From NCBI GenBank assembly GCA_020002185.1, contig CM034533.1, positions 40,714,021 to 40,778,020 on the forward strand: a stretch of 64,000 nt of DNA, read 5' to 3'. The translations under genes were made by a program, and so were the position numbers. Shown here piece after piece: positions 21,551 to 33,044 of the stretch; position 1 is the first letter of the stretch; the number at the start of each line of letters is the position of its first letter. Under the pieces are notes generated by a model. That model worked only from the letters and a program-made list of their open reading frames with translations. It was not told the origin of the DNA and searched no databases. This DNA comes from Paraescarpia echinospica (taxonomy: Eukaryota > Annelida > Polychaeta > Sabellida > Siboglinidae).

Positions 21551-22820
21551 TTCTGTGAGAACTCTTGCTCAACGATGCGAGATGGCGTCAGTGTTGTCAA
21601 GGAATCAAATGTTTTGATTCTGTAGTTTAGCTTTAATAGACTGGGATTAATACGGTACATCGGGAATAGCGGGTAGTTCAGTTCAGTTATAGCCACGTGG
21701 TGTGCCTGTATGTTTGACCAGTGACTGCCACAGTTTTGTAGGCACCCAGTTTTATTAAATGCATGAGTTACTGTTGCTCAACTGGTGGCGCCACAATATG
21801 TTACATCGTAGCGACCAATCACTGGCTATCTCGGAGCGATCAGAGTGTCAGTTCCATGTAGTGAAATAAAGTGATGCTGCGATACTGCAGATTACCAGGA
21901 TCACAGTTCGGTGCTACTTCTGTTGGTGCGCTGAACAGAACATTCAAGAGGAGATTGTGGAAATATGACTGTTGACAGTTATGCAAAACGATTATAATCC
22001 TACTTTTAACGTATTAGGTGTCATATTTTAACAACTGTGCACTTGTATGTTTTCTTTGTGTCACTTTTGTACATCTTTATAGGGGCCGGTGATGATGTCA
22101 TCCTTTATGTGTCGTTGTTCTGCTGTGTCATTCCTGCTAGACTAGTTTTAAACTTGCATTCTGGGATCGTCCATCTTTTAAATACCAATTTCCAGTGAAT
22201 GCCATACATGCCACATACACTATATATCACTTTCCTCAACTCCATATACACTTTATTTAACATTGTAAGATAAAATGGCACAAAAACAGAAAATCATATC
22301 AACATGCCTTGTATTTATTATTCCACTGGACAGACCTGTCAAATTTGGCAAAAGTATAATTGATCAAATAGCATAGCAAATGGCAAAGTAACATATATGG
22401 TAGCAAATATGATAAAATAAGTAAATATTCTTCATGTTGTACATACACTTTCCTAAAAACGGCGTAAAATTGTAGTTAAACTCAGAATGCAACTTTAATC
22501 AGTATTCTGACATTTGAATCATGCTGCGTTCTAGTATTGAGACTTGACACAGCTAGTTAGTTAGGACCCCACATCTCGTCACTGTTCAAATTGATAATGT
22601 GAGTATTATGCATTTGTTACGAAGCTACGTTTTAGCTGTGTTATTATAGATTTGATAATGCTTATCGATGTTCGTACCTTGGTGTCGACAATACTGGTGA
22701 TATGAAGCACAACAGTACTACTGCATTAAAGCTGTTGTTTCTGATGAATACTTGTGTCCACTTTATACATCTTCTCCTGTGTCTCTCATCGGGCTTGAGG
22801 TATTACGTAACAGTAACAAT
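21551..22820. other. Intergenic, no gene
   Basis: Nothing recognisable. A stretch at 22200-22500 is an inverted relative of 7610-7800 (for example CTCCATATACACTTTATT versus the reverse of AGTTTATATGGAG), so the same dispersed repeat occurs in both places. Confidence 0.45.
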
Positions 22821-22823
22821 AAC

Positions 22824-23155
22824 GGGGTGCAGTGGTGCAGTAGCTAGAGCTTCAAACTCCCGACCGAGAGAACCCGGGTTTGAATCCTGTGCTGTGGTGT
22901 CGAACCTTGGACAAGTTTGTTCACTATACGTTGCACCAGTTTACTCAGCTGTATGAATGAGTACCTGGTTAAAGACAGTGGTGGATATTTGTGTACGAAT
23001 AGTCTTTGCGCATTAATTGCAGCATGGCTGGGTGCTTCCCAGAGAAGTCGAGATGGTGTTTGATTGAACAGGTCTGCCAGGGAGTAAAGGGTGAAGCTTT
23101 GAGCAGTCCTGAGGACTGGATACTGCGCTATGTAAGAACGTACCTTTACTTATCT
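22824..23155 (+). mobile_element. tRNA-derived SINE
   Basis: A pol III-type head carries an A-box-like TAGCTAGAGC near 22841 and a B box GGGTTTGAATCC at 22876-22887. The body contains CTTGGACAAGTTTGTTCACT, then GAATGAGTACCTGG and GCAGCATGGCTGGGTGCTTCC. It ends near CTGCGCTATGTAAGAACG. Relatives lie at 10895, 46077 and 46372. Confidence 0.8.
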
Positions 23156-23814
23156 TTTGAAAAAATACATTATTGTGTCAGCGTCTTCCCACGGCTAAGG
23201 AAACTGTAGATTGTATTACCTCCACTCAAAACATTGGCATAGCAGTAATGATTCCGATGTCACATGTGGCATGGGTTGCAATGGAACAAAAGTGGGTAAC
23301 AATGCCAATACACGCTTCTATTTCAACAGCGACGAATGGCCCTACGGCCAGAATAACCACACTGCCGGATAGCCACTTCGGGAAATGCTTGGTTAACATA
23401 ATGCTGCTTAAAGTAATATGCAGATGTTCGCCTCCTTATATGTGCATGGCTGATGGTACTCCTGGTCATTGATGGCATTCCGGTCTTACTAAATTAATTT
23501 GCAATATCTGTTATAGTTATGTCATTACTTTTAAAAGAAAATGTTTTATTTGCAGTATTTTTAGAAAGAATCTCATTTATGCTTTTCCAAGTATTTCTGC
23601 TGTTATTTTTGTATCGGTTAAATCTGATTTCAAAGTAAATATTTTGGCAGCATGTTTTTCTTTAATATTGAATTGTATGTCTTAAGTTTAGTTCGAATGA
23701 CTTCATAGTTTAGTAAATTTTGATTCAACATGTTTAGTCACTTATAAAGTAAATCTCGATAAAACTTCCTCCAAAATTTCGTAACAGTAAATTCACAAAA
23801 GAAAGAAGCAATGT
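23156..23814. other. No gene seen upstream of the Ty3/gypsy remnant
   Basis: No 5' LTR or primer-binding site for the following element could be recognised, so the element is taken as 5'-truncated. Confidence 0.5.
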
Positions 23815-24400
23815 ATGTTAAAACGTGAAATAAATTCGGATGTTTTCAACCAACGAGTGGAGAAACCAGGTGAAAGCGTCGAAGCATTTATCACAGCAGT
23901 GACGGAGTTATCACAATCCTGCAACTTCTGCGATTGCCTCAGGGAATCGCTGATCAGGGACCGTCTAGTGGTCGGGATAACTGACAGCAATACTAGAAAG
24001 TTTCTCCTTCAAAGAAGGAATCTCCAGCTGACAGATGCAGTTGACATATGCAAGGGGGCAGAGGCCACTCAGCACCAACTGGCTTCAATGGGCACAACTG
24101 CTTCAGTGTACGTCACCAAGGAGCGTAAACTCAAGGCAAATACTTACCCTAAAAACGACCAAGGGAAGGGTATGCCTCTTCTGAAATGTAAGTTTTGAGG
24201 CAAGAAGCACATACGTAAGAAGGAACAATGTCCTGCTTGGGGCAGAACGTGCTTTAAAAAAATGCAAGGGGAAAAACCACTGCTGTCTGCTGTCCGCCAG
24301 ACTTTAGAAAGAGAGTGAACTGTGTTGATCATCAAGAAGAACACAGTGACTCTTCTGTCCCTGAATATCTCGTGAGTGTAGTGAGACAAAAATCTCAACT
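23815..24400 (+). pseudogene. gag remnant of Ty3/gypsy element
   Basis: The open part (23815-24198) has the capsid-type motif RVEKPGESVEAFITAVTEL and a LIRDRLVVGI segment typical of gypsy gag. A broken cysteine-knuckle-like region follows past the stop at 24196. The protease domain expected next is absent: the sequence jumps to RT by about 24480. Confidence 0.8.
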
Positions 24401-24479
24401 GACACCAGAACAAGCCAAGCAGACTAGTGGTCCTATCTACGTCCTCAAGCATTCAACAAAGCGCTGAAGCGATAAGTCT

Positions 24480-24960
24480 ATCCACTGCCTGTGATCGACG
24501 ATGTCCTGCCAGATCTTACCAATACAAAGGTATTCACAAAGGTAGATCTCCAAGGTGGGTCCTGGCACTGTGTACTGGACGAAGAGAGCAGTACTCTCAC
24601 AACCTTTGTAACGCCGTTTGGTCCGTACAAATGGTTACGACTACCATTTGGCTTAAATGTCGGCTCCGAGATCTTCCAGAAACGGTTCAACATGGCGCTT
24701 GAAGGACTGGAAGGTGTTATCTGTGTCGCAGATGACATCATAGTCTATGGTGCTGGCGAGACCGTGCAGCAAGCCACTGAAGATCGTGACAAGAAACAGC
24801 TTTGCTTCAAAGATGTCGAGAAAAAGGCATACGTCTCAACAGAAAGAAATGCCAGTTTCGTACTAACGACATTCTGTTTCTGGGACACAGAGTAACAAGT
24901 GAAGGACTCAAACCTGATGAAGAAAAGGTTGAAGCCATCACAAAGTTGTAGAATCCAAAG
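24480..24960 (+). pseudogene. Reverse transcriptase remnant of Ty3/gypsy element
   Basis: KVFTKVDLQGGSWH holds the first catalytic Asp, VTPFGPYKWLRLPFGL is the conserved RT block, and ICVADDIIVYG is the YxDD-type motif with Y replaced by A (VADD). The frame is lost near 24780-24800, and LGHRVTSEGLKPDEEK appears in another frame. The fingers subdomain is missing. Confidence 0.85.
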
Positions 24961-24963
24961 AAT

Positions 24964-25680
24964 GTGGAAGAAGTCCAACGACTCCAAGGGACAGTCAACT
25001 ACCTGGCACGGTTCATGCCAAGACTGTCTGACGCCATGGAACCAATTAGACGGTTGACCAGGCACGATGCTGAATGGAAATGGACTGAAGTACAGGAAGA
25101 GTACATGCACGAAATCAAGAGAATGGTTACAGAAGCACAAGTCCTAGCTTTCTATGATCCATTGAAAGAGCTAGTCATCGAATGTGATGCAAGCCTAAGT
25201 GGACTGGCTACAGTGTTAATGCAACAAGGACGACCCATTGCATACGCAAGCCGTGCATTAACACCTACAGAAACAAGATATGCACAGACTGAAAAGGAGA
25301 TGCTCGCTATTGTCTTTTCCCTGGAGAAGTTCCACCAATATGTCTTCGCCCGAAAGACAATTGTGTACTCTGATCACAAGCCACTAGAGTCGATTGTGAA
25401 GAAGCCAATGCATCGATCACCTAGACGACTCCAAGGCATGCTTCTGAAGATCCACGGATATGATGTGGAAGTTGTGTACCGAAAGGAAAAGGAGATGTAC
25501 ATATCCGACATGTTGTCTCGTGCTTATCTGCCTCATCGTGGAGAGTCCAGTGTCTTCGAACAAGTCAACATGGTAAAGTATCTGCCTGTCCGTCCAGAAC
25601 GTCTCCAACAGCTGAAACTATATACAGAGAACGATGAAGCACTGCAACTGCTAAAGACTGATCAGAAATGGGTGGCCTGA
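24964..25680 (+). pseudogene. RNase H and RT connection remnant
   Basis: VQRLQGTVNYLARFMPRLSD is the RT thumb/connection. ECDASLSGLATVL, ETRYAQTEKEMLAIVFSLEK and VYSDHKPLESI are RNase H motifs carrying the acidic residues. The frame ends at TGA 25678-25680, while the integrase continues one frame over. Confidence 0.88.
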
Positions 25681-26930
25681 AGAAAAACATGAACTGCCGA
25701 TTCAACTAACGCCATATTTCAGTATCCGAGATGAGCAGTCAATCCAGGACGGGATCATCTTCAGAGGTGAATGCGTAGTTGTACCCACAAGTCTACGGGG
25801 TGAAATAAAGTCTGCAGTACATCAAGCACACCTTGGTACAGAAAGCTGTCTCCGCAGAGCACGAGAATGCCTCTATTGGCCAGGCATGAACTCAGAGATG
25901 AAGGACTACATCTCTAGATGCGAAAGATGCAGAACCTACGAGATGAGTAACCAGAAGGAAACCCTAATGCCTCAGGAAATACCATCAAGGCCATGGGAGA
26001 TGGTTGGAACAGACCTGTTCTCACTCGAGGGAAGATACTACTTGATCACCGTCGATTACCTGTCAAACTTTTGGGAGGTGGACAGACTGTATGATACAAA
26101 AGTCTACAACGGTCATTCGCAAGCTGAAGTCTCACTTCGCTAGGAACGGAATCCCTTCTACTGTCTTAAGTGACAATGGAGCACAGTACGTGTCAGCAGA
26201 GTTCGAGAAGTTTGCTCGAGAATGGGATTTCGAACATGTGGTCAGCTCGCCACACCACCAACGAGCAAACGAAAAAGCTGAAGCAGCTGTCAAGATAGCT
26301 AAGAGAACGATGAGAAAATGCAAAGAAGGAAACAGTGATGTCTACAAAGCCTTCCTAGAAATACGAAACACTCCAAGTCAGGGAGTAGGTAGCAGTCCTG
26401 CACACCGCCTGCTAGGAAGAAGAACTAGATCTTGTCTTCCAACAACATCCAGTTTGCTGAAGCCAAGAGGTGCTGACATAACAGCAAAAGAGAGGGAGGA
26501 GATGGAGAGAAATCAAGTCAAACAGGCTCAGAATTACAACAGAACCGCGAAGGACCTCCCAATCTTGAATGAAGGAGATACAGTCAGGATGAAACCATTT
26601 CAACTTAGAGAGAAGAGATGGGGAAAGGCTGTAATTAACAGAAGGCTTGACGAGCGTTCCTATGAAGTGGAAACGGCAAGTGGCATACTCCGACGAAACA
26701 GGTTCCACTTAAGAAAGTCAAGCGAAGCTCCGCCAACAACCGAATCAACCGGGCATGATCAAACACCGACAGCAACCCGTAAGAAAGAACCTGACGTCGT
26801 AGAAGTGGAAAGACCAGAACTGCAGAAGAAACCGACTTCACCAACAAGTCCGTCAGCGACCACTATGGGAAACATCAGAACGAGGTCGGGAAGAGTGGTG
26901 AAAGCACCAAAACGCTTTGGTGATTGGTGA
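25675..26930 (+). pseudogene. Integrase remnant of Ty3/gypsy element
   Basis: The zinc-binding HHCC region includes HQAHLG and CERC, with YWPGM between. The DDE core Asp residues lie in MVGTDLFSLEGRYYLITVDY and VLSDNGAQYVSAEF, and the Glu region in HHQRANEKAEAAVKIAKR. A frameshift near 26095-26140 splits the core between its first and second acidic residues. A C-terminal basic tail ends at 26930. Confidence 0.88.
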
Positions 26931-27235
26931 AAATGTTCAGTAGATACAGGGCATAATAATCCCTCTACTGAATTGGTTCAGGGTAGGTCTCACCCCTGAC
27001 CAAGTATGATCAACAGTGTTACAAACTAAATTCATGACGTTGAAAATTGTGAACATTTGAACTTACGACAGGTAGATTCAAAGTGACTCAATAATATAAG
27101 TGCAATTTAATTTATGTGAACATTAATTGATATGAACATGTTCGTGAATACCAAGCTAAGAGAACATTACTAAAGAACTATATTACATACTGCTGTGTCT
27201 GTAAAGTTCACAACTTTGTCAAAAGAAGAAGGATG

Positions 27236-27450
27236 TAACAATATCTCAAGATCAATTAATGATTAAGTGTAAACCACTAGGGGGAGACGCTATCTCAAGC
27301 CTAGTTTGTGAGCTTCCACAGCTGAGTTAATGTGTGAGTAATACACAAGAACATACTTATTGAAACAAATACACAACAAAATAAATTGTGCATACTAAGA
27401 ATAAGCATATGCCAATAAAATTAACAAATACAAACATAAGCATTCAACAT
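27236..27450 (+). repeat. LTR-like sequence of the Ty3/gypsy element
   Basis: It starts TGTAACAATATC just after a polypurine tract and ends near CATTCAACA, with AATAAA near 27414. The bases after its end are TGGATTACAG, which is what a primer-binding site could look like; see findings. Confidence 0.5.
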
Positions 27451-27499
27451 GGATTACAGAGGGTCTTCTAAAATCTATCAAATATTATTATTGACACAT

Positions 27500-28480
27500 T
27501 CTTCAGTAAGAGCAAGCCGGTCTCAGAAGAGATGATCTGACATAGATCACATATTCACATTAAGACAAATCTTAGAACAAAACGTTGAATGGAACAGCAC
27601 CATCATCATTGCATTCATTGACTTCGAAAAGGAATTCGACTCACTTCACAGAGAATCTTTATGGACAATACTACGTCACTACGGGATTCACAGAATATGG
27701 TAAATATTATCAAGATACTCTACACAGATGTTCAGTGTCAAGTTGCAGTGTGACACCTACCTGACGGACAGCTTCAGTATCAAATCTGGAGTGACGAAGG
27801 GATGCATTTCATCCTTGCCATTGACTGGCTGATGACGGATATCACCAGAGATGGAAATAGGGGCATCAAATGAACACTTACCTAAATCCTGGAAGGACTG
27901 GACTGTGCAAATGATATTGGACTGCTATCCAGCAGACACAAAAAACATGCAAGTAAAAATAGACAAAACGACAGATACAGTACCACAGATCGGACTAAAG
28001 CTCAACACACCGAAAACCAAATTGAGCAGCAACACAGACAACCCCATTATATTACCATCTACGGTGATGCCTTGGAAGAGGTCGAGGAATGTGTATACCT
28101 GGGAAGCAAAGACATTACATGTCTTTGCTTCCCAGGTATACATAAAATTATTGAGACCTTCCTAAACAAGCGTCTCCAGAAGGTTATAGGGGTATTTTGG
28201 CCTAACACTCATCAATGAAGAGCTGCTCCGCCAGACAGACTCAACATCCGTGGCTACAAAAGACGAAGGTGTAGATGGCTAGGGCACATTTGCCGAATGC
28301 CCACTGGTGCACTACCCAAGGACAGAAAACGGAGACGAGGTCGACCGAAAGAGACATGGCGATGAACAATGGACAAGGAAATGAAGGTCTCCCAGCAGAC
28401 ATGGAGTACGATCAATGCACGGGCTGCCGACTGACGGCAGTGGCGCTCTCTTTTTGATGCCTTATGTGTCACCTAGGGCA
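27500..28480 (+). mobile_element. RTE-type LINE remnant
   Basis: Broken frames give FIDFEKEFDSLHRESLW (RT motif A), ILRHYGIH, SGVTKGCISS, VEECVYLGSKDIT, and the RTE-specific C-terminus with RRRCRWLGHICRM, GRPKETWR and AADRRQWRSLFDALC. The region between motif B and ECVYLGS is largely lost, including the YADD block. The body runs directly into a (TGAG)n tail, as RTE elements end in microsatellites. A 24-bp snap-back hairpin interrupts the ORF at 28092-28142. Confidence 0.85.
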
Positions 28481-28489
28481 CGAAGAAGA

Positions 28490-28740
28490 CTGAATGAGTG
28501 AGTGAGTGAGTGAGTGAGTGAGTGAGTGAGTGAGTGAGTGAGTGAGCAAGTGAGTAAATGAGTGAGCGGGTGGATGGGTGAATGAGTGGGTGGGTTAGTG
28601 AGTGGGTGGATGGGTTGGTATGTGGGTGAGTGAGTGAGTGAGTGAGTGAGTGAGTGAGTGAGTGAGTGAGTGAGTGGGTGGGTGGGTGGGTGGGTGGGTG
28701 GGTGAGTGGGTGAGTGAGACTGAATGAGTGAGTGATTCTG
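28490..28740 (+). repeat. (TGAG)n/(GGGT)n microsatellite tail
   Basis: About 250 bp of TGAG/AGTG tetramers with internal GGGT blocks, directly following the RTE 3' end. Overlapping minus-strand ORFs of repeated H/S/L/T/P residues are artefacts. Confidence 0.9.
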
Positions 28741-29031
28741 GGATCGTCTGCAAACTCGACTAACCCGAAGCTGCGACCAATTATCATGAAATTCACAACA
28801 TACCAGCAACGACAAAACATGTTCACAGCGAAATGGCGCCTAAAGGGAACAAAACTACTGATCACGGAAAACTTGACCAGACTTCGCAGTGAACTGTTAA
28901 ACAAAGCCAAGATGCTGAGCAACGTCTCCGCCACATGGACGGCAAACGGCCGCATCGTATGCCTTCTTCGCAGCAGTAGGAAAGTCATCATCTGGACCGA
29001 CCAAGAACTCTGCCTACTTGACAGACAATAA
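28732..29031 (+). pseudogene. LINE ORF1 (gag-like) fragment
   Basis: It encodes PKLRPIIMKFTTYQQRQNMF, KWRLKGTKLLITENLTR and WTANGRIVCLL, the C-terminal part of an ORF1 nucleic-acid-binding protein of LINEs. The N-terminal coiled coil is absent; the left edge is the microsatellite. Confidence 0.75.
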
Positions 29032-30233
29032 ACACCCGTGACCGGACCGAACAATACTGTAGCACTGACTAAACGCCAATGGCAAACACACAGCGTTTAT
29101 GTGGAATACATATGGAACATGTAAACAATGATGTAATTGATGATTGTCCATACTATTACATAGTATGGACATAAATCCAACGTATGTTAATGATGATACT
29201 AATGGTGAGAATACACTACAATATTATGGTAGCTTGATAACTGATGTTGATTTAGTAGAAAATAATGTTGGTCTAAATATACTTCAAGATGACAATATAC
29301 ATGAGCGTGGCCCAATAACTGAGCAGGAAAACAACTGTTTTAATGAAGACTCGTCTTCTTGCAATTATTATTCACATCCACAATGTACATATTTATAGTA
29401 TGTTATAGTACCTATGATGTTTTGTATAAAGCATTTCATGTTTTTGATATATGCTTTTTGGTTGACATTTACTCTTGAGCGAACTGCCCCACATGAAATG
29501 ACGTTGTATTTAAATAGTGCAATTTCATATTATTTACATTTTAGTATACAGGTATATGATGTGCATCGATATATATTGATAAACAGTCAATAGTCACGTT
29601 GTTTTCATTTTTGGGGAGGGCAATGTTTATATATTTTCTTTTCACTACATTTAGTGTTAGCTATATTTGAATTTTTGGGACAGTGCACTATATATAGTAT
29701 TTCCCCAAAGCTTATTGTCTACGCAATAATCATTTTGTGTTTTGTTCAATATACTTACGATATTCTCACTCTACGTTCATGTTGTGGCAGTACATATGCT
29801 GTAATTTATTTTCACATATTTTGTGCTGATACAATAAGTACATTGTGTTATATATGGATGCAGAATATTCGTAATATTCTCTTTTACAAAATGTATTTTT
29901 TATTATGCCCAGGGTATAGATTGTGCAGCTCTTTTGCAACGTCTCGTCTATGTTTATATGATGTGTCCTGCAAACATAGAGCACTATTATTTATTCAATT
30001 TTCCAATATGGTTAATAATAATTATTTCTTAGCGCAATTTGGTGGTCTAGAGAAAAACTATCTCTATCACATATTAAAAACGGATGAAATTAATGGAGAT
30101 GGGGATATTGAACCATTTCAACATTCACCATACTTTGACGATGATAATTTAATAAACCATTTAACGAACAAGCAAAGCAAATTTATTTCAAATATATGGA
30201 TATACATTAATATGCCAAGGCAAAATATGTAGT

Positions 30234-30890
30234 GCACATGCTGGCTGGGCAATCTATCTCGGCAACAAATACAATTACAAATCTGTAAAAATCCATGCTA
30301 ATACAGAAACCTGGGAAGGTAAATTTATTGAAATAACATGTGCCATGAAGAAAAAAATTATTCTTGAAAATATATATAGACCACTTAGAGACATACTTGA
30401 AAATTACCGTATATTTACAAACGAATTTGCAGCAAATTTAGTTGATTTACAAAAATCTAAAAGTGAAATAATAATTGCGGGAGATTACGATATTGACTTG
30501 CTTAAAATTAACGAAAACCCATAATATGTTAATAATTCGATACAATCGTTTCATATGGTTTCTTCCCTAAAATTACTATGCCAACACGACTTTCAGAATA
30601 TCATGGAACACTCATTGATAATTTGTTATGCAATTTGTCAAAAGGATTTTTCAAATCCTCAGCTGGTATTTTAGTGAGCAATATTTCTGATACCTTTCCG
30701 TACTTTCTAAGTCTGGACTATATCGAAACCTCTAATGCGACACCAAGGTTTATACCAATAAAACAACAAAATCCTGACTCACTCAATAAATTAAAAACTG
30801 AAATAATTAACTCAAATCTTTATGATAAACTTAACACAGATACTCATGCGGATCCGAATGAAAACTACAATATCCTCAATTAAATTGTTA
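30234..30890 (+). pseudogene. LINE apurinic-type endonuclease remnant
   Basis: Frames give GWAIYLGNKYNYKSVK, WEGKFIEITC, IIIAGDYDIDLLKINENP (the conserved GDxN block, here GDYD) and, from 30578, MPTRLSEYHGTLIDNLLCNL and an ISDTFPYFLSLD end. In the last block the conserved SDH..P motif has T for H. At least two frame changes. Confidence 0.8.
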
Positions 30891-30898
30891 CTGCAACT

Positions 30899-32660
30899 AT
30901 GGATATATTTCTACCTATTACAGTAATTAAATTTAACAAATATAAACATAAGAAAACTCCTTGGATTACCAAGGGCATTATTATGTCGATAAAGTTTAGA
31001 AACAAATTGTATTCGAGAATGAAACAGACTCACGTAAACACAGAGCATTATCATGAACTTAAAACTTACTTACATACTTATAATAACATTCTTAAAAGTA
31101 ATATTAGATTAGCTAAGCAAATGCATTACCAATCCAGTTTTGAAAAGCATAAGCATGATGTTAAAAAGACGTGTTTAATTAAAGAAATTATTCAGAAAAG
31201 TCAAAAGGAAGAACAATTTCCAGATTTGTTCAAAGTCGATGGGGAAATGATTAGCAACAAATGCATTATTGCAAACACATTTAATACGTTTTTTTATTAT
31301 TGCTGGTCCTACTCTACCCTATAAAACAACAACTAACGGAGGTAAATCATACAAATATTACCTGAATAACCCGACATTTCACACCTTCAGCTTTAACCCA
31401 ATTAACATGGAAACTACTGTTAATATAATTGATCGTTTACCTCCAAAATCAAGTTGTGGAAACTACGATATTTCAACACCATTACTAAAATTGAAAAAAG
31501 ATTATATCAGCAATGCAGTCACTCTAATTATTAATAAATCAATAATAACTGGTATACTTCCAGACAAATTAAAAATTGCAAAAGTCATACCCTTTTCAAA
31601 AAAGGTGATGTTTCTGACTTTAACAATTATCGTCCTATTTCTATCCTGCCAGTGATTTCCAAAATGTTTGAAAGGGTTATGTTTAATAAAATCCACGATT
31701 ATTTCCATTCTAAAGCGTTATACTACAACAGCCAATATGGGTTTAGAAAGAAACATTCTACTGAGCTTGCTACACTCGAAATCAAAGACAGAATTATACA
31801 AGAATTTGATAAATCAGTTAGTCCAATAAATGTATACCTTGATATATCAAAAGCATTTGACACAATTGATCACAATATATTGGTACAAAAGTTAAATTAC
31901 TATGGATTAAATGACAAGGCCCTGGACCTTCATAAAGAGTTATTTACAAAATCGTAAGCAGTACATAGAAATTTAAAATGTTAAGTCTAAGGAAATAGTC
32001 ATCAACACTGGTGTCCTTCAAGGTTCAATTTTAGGGCCACTCTTATTTATTATATATAATAAATGACATAGCACTTTCTAGTGACCTTTTCAAATTCATA
32101 ACGTATGCTGACGACACCACCCTTACTAGTACACTAAACACATTTAATGATTCAGAAGGCCAAATGCGAAGTGAAAATATTAACAAAGAACTAACAAAAG
32201 ATTAGCAATTGGTTGAAAGTCAACAAACTGTCACTAAATGCCCAAAAGACTAAATTCATGATTTTTCATATGCCTCAAAAGAAAATAGAATACCCTGTAT
32301 TACAAATAGATGGGTCAGACATTGAATGTGTAAATGATTTCATTTTTTAGGCATCACAATACATAACCATTTAAACTGGCAGAGTCATACAAACAAAATA
32401 GCAAATAAAATAGGCATACTAAATAAACTTAAACACTTTTTATCACCTAATACATTATATATTATGTGCAATGCTCTTATTCTCTCACATATTAATTATG
32501 GCATACTTTTATGGGGTCATCAGGCACATCGAATTTTCAAATTACAGAAAAAAGCAATACGAATAATATTCTTAAGTAAATACAATGCTCACACAAGTCC
32601 TATTTTTAAAAGACACCAGTTGCTAAAGTTGGATGACATTTATAAAATCCAACAATAAAA
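30899..32660 (+). pseudogene. LINE reverse transcriptase and C-terminal domain remnant
   Basis: Visible blocks include KTPWITKGIIMSIKFRNKLY, PISILPVISKMFERVMF, YGFRKKHSTELA, YLDISKAFDTIDHNIL (motif A), GVLQGSILGPLLFI (motif B), TYADDTTLTS (motif C, intact Asp pair), NKLSLNAQKTKFM and SHINYGILLWGH. Frames change around 31270-31330, 31600-31655, 31960-32060 and 32350. Confidence 0.85.
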
Positions 32661-33044
32661 ATTTAACTATAAATTAATTAACAATCTTTTACCCTACTAC
32701 TTCAATGTTTTTCCAAACACACACATCTATGATATTCATCAGCACTGCACACGTGAAAGAAATAATCTGTATATGTCCAGATTCAAACATGAATTTGCGA
32801 AAAAAAATACATTAGACACAACATAGTAAAGACAGTTAACAATACACCATGTATTCTCATTAATAAAATTTACACCCACAGTCTATATGTTTTTTCATAA
32901 TACACAAAAAACTTTTTATTTTAAATTATGAATCCACTTGTCGTATCCATAAAAGCAAAGATTTTATTATTTGTATATGTATTTTCTGTGTTATCAGGTG
33001 TTGACTTTTGAATTTACCCATAAACATATGGAGTAAGCTAACGT

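Larger units (their letters stand above)
23815..27450 (+). mobile_element. Decayed Ty3/gypsy LTR retrotransposon
   Basis: The order gag, RT, RNase H, integrase is that of Ty3/gypsy elements. The 5' LTR is not visible, and the protease plus the N-terminal part of RT are missing. The polyprotein is split by an in-frame stop (about 24949) and frameshifts (about 24780, 25670 and 26095-26140). A purine tract (AAAAGAAGAAGGA) directly precedes a TGTAACA LTR start at 27236. The LTR-like stretch contains AATAAA and ends near 27450. This is a genomic fossil, not an active element. Confidence 0.85.
28732..32825 (+). mobile_element. AT-rich LINE (ORF1 remnant plus degenerate ORF2)
   Basis: A single direction and consistent domain order suggest one insertion: ORF1-like (28732-29031), possible ORF2 N-terminal part (about 30085-30190, SPYFDDDNLINHL), endonuclease, RT and 3' domain up to about 32820. 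It is very AT-rich compared with the RTE on its left. Its clade is not settled; motif style suits the L2/Daphne/Crack-type group. The stretch 29032-30080 has no clear coding meaning and may include another insertion. Confidence 0.75.

Noticed and set aside
28462..29054. Minus-strand ORFs of H/S/L/T/P repeats (117 and 193 residues)
   Set aside because: They are translations of the (TGAG)n tail joined to the antisense of a LINE ORF1 fragment.
29654..30232. 192-residue ORF with hydrophobic start
   Set aside because: The first part is AT-rich non-coding sequence that happens to be open; only the last third (SPYFDDDNLINHL) looks like LINE ORF2.
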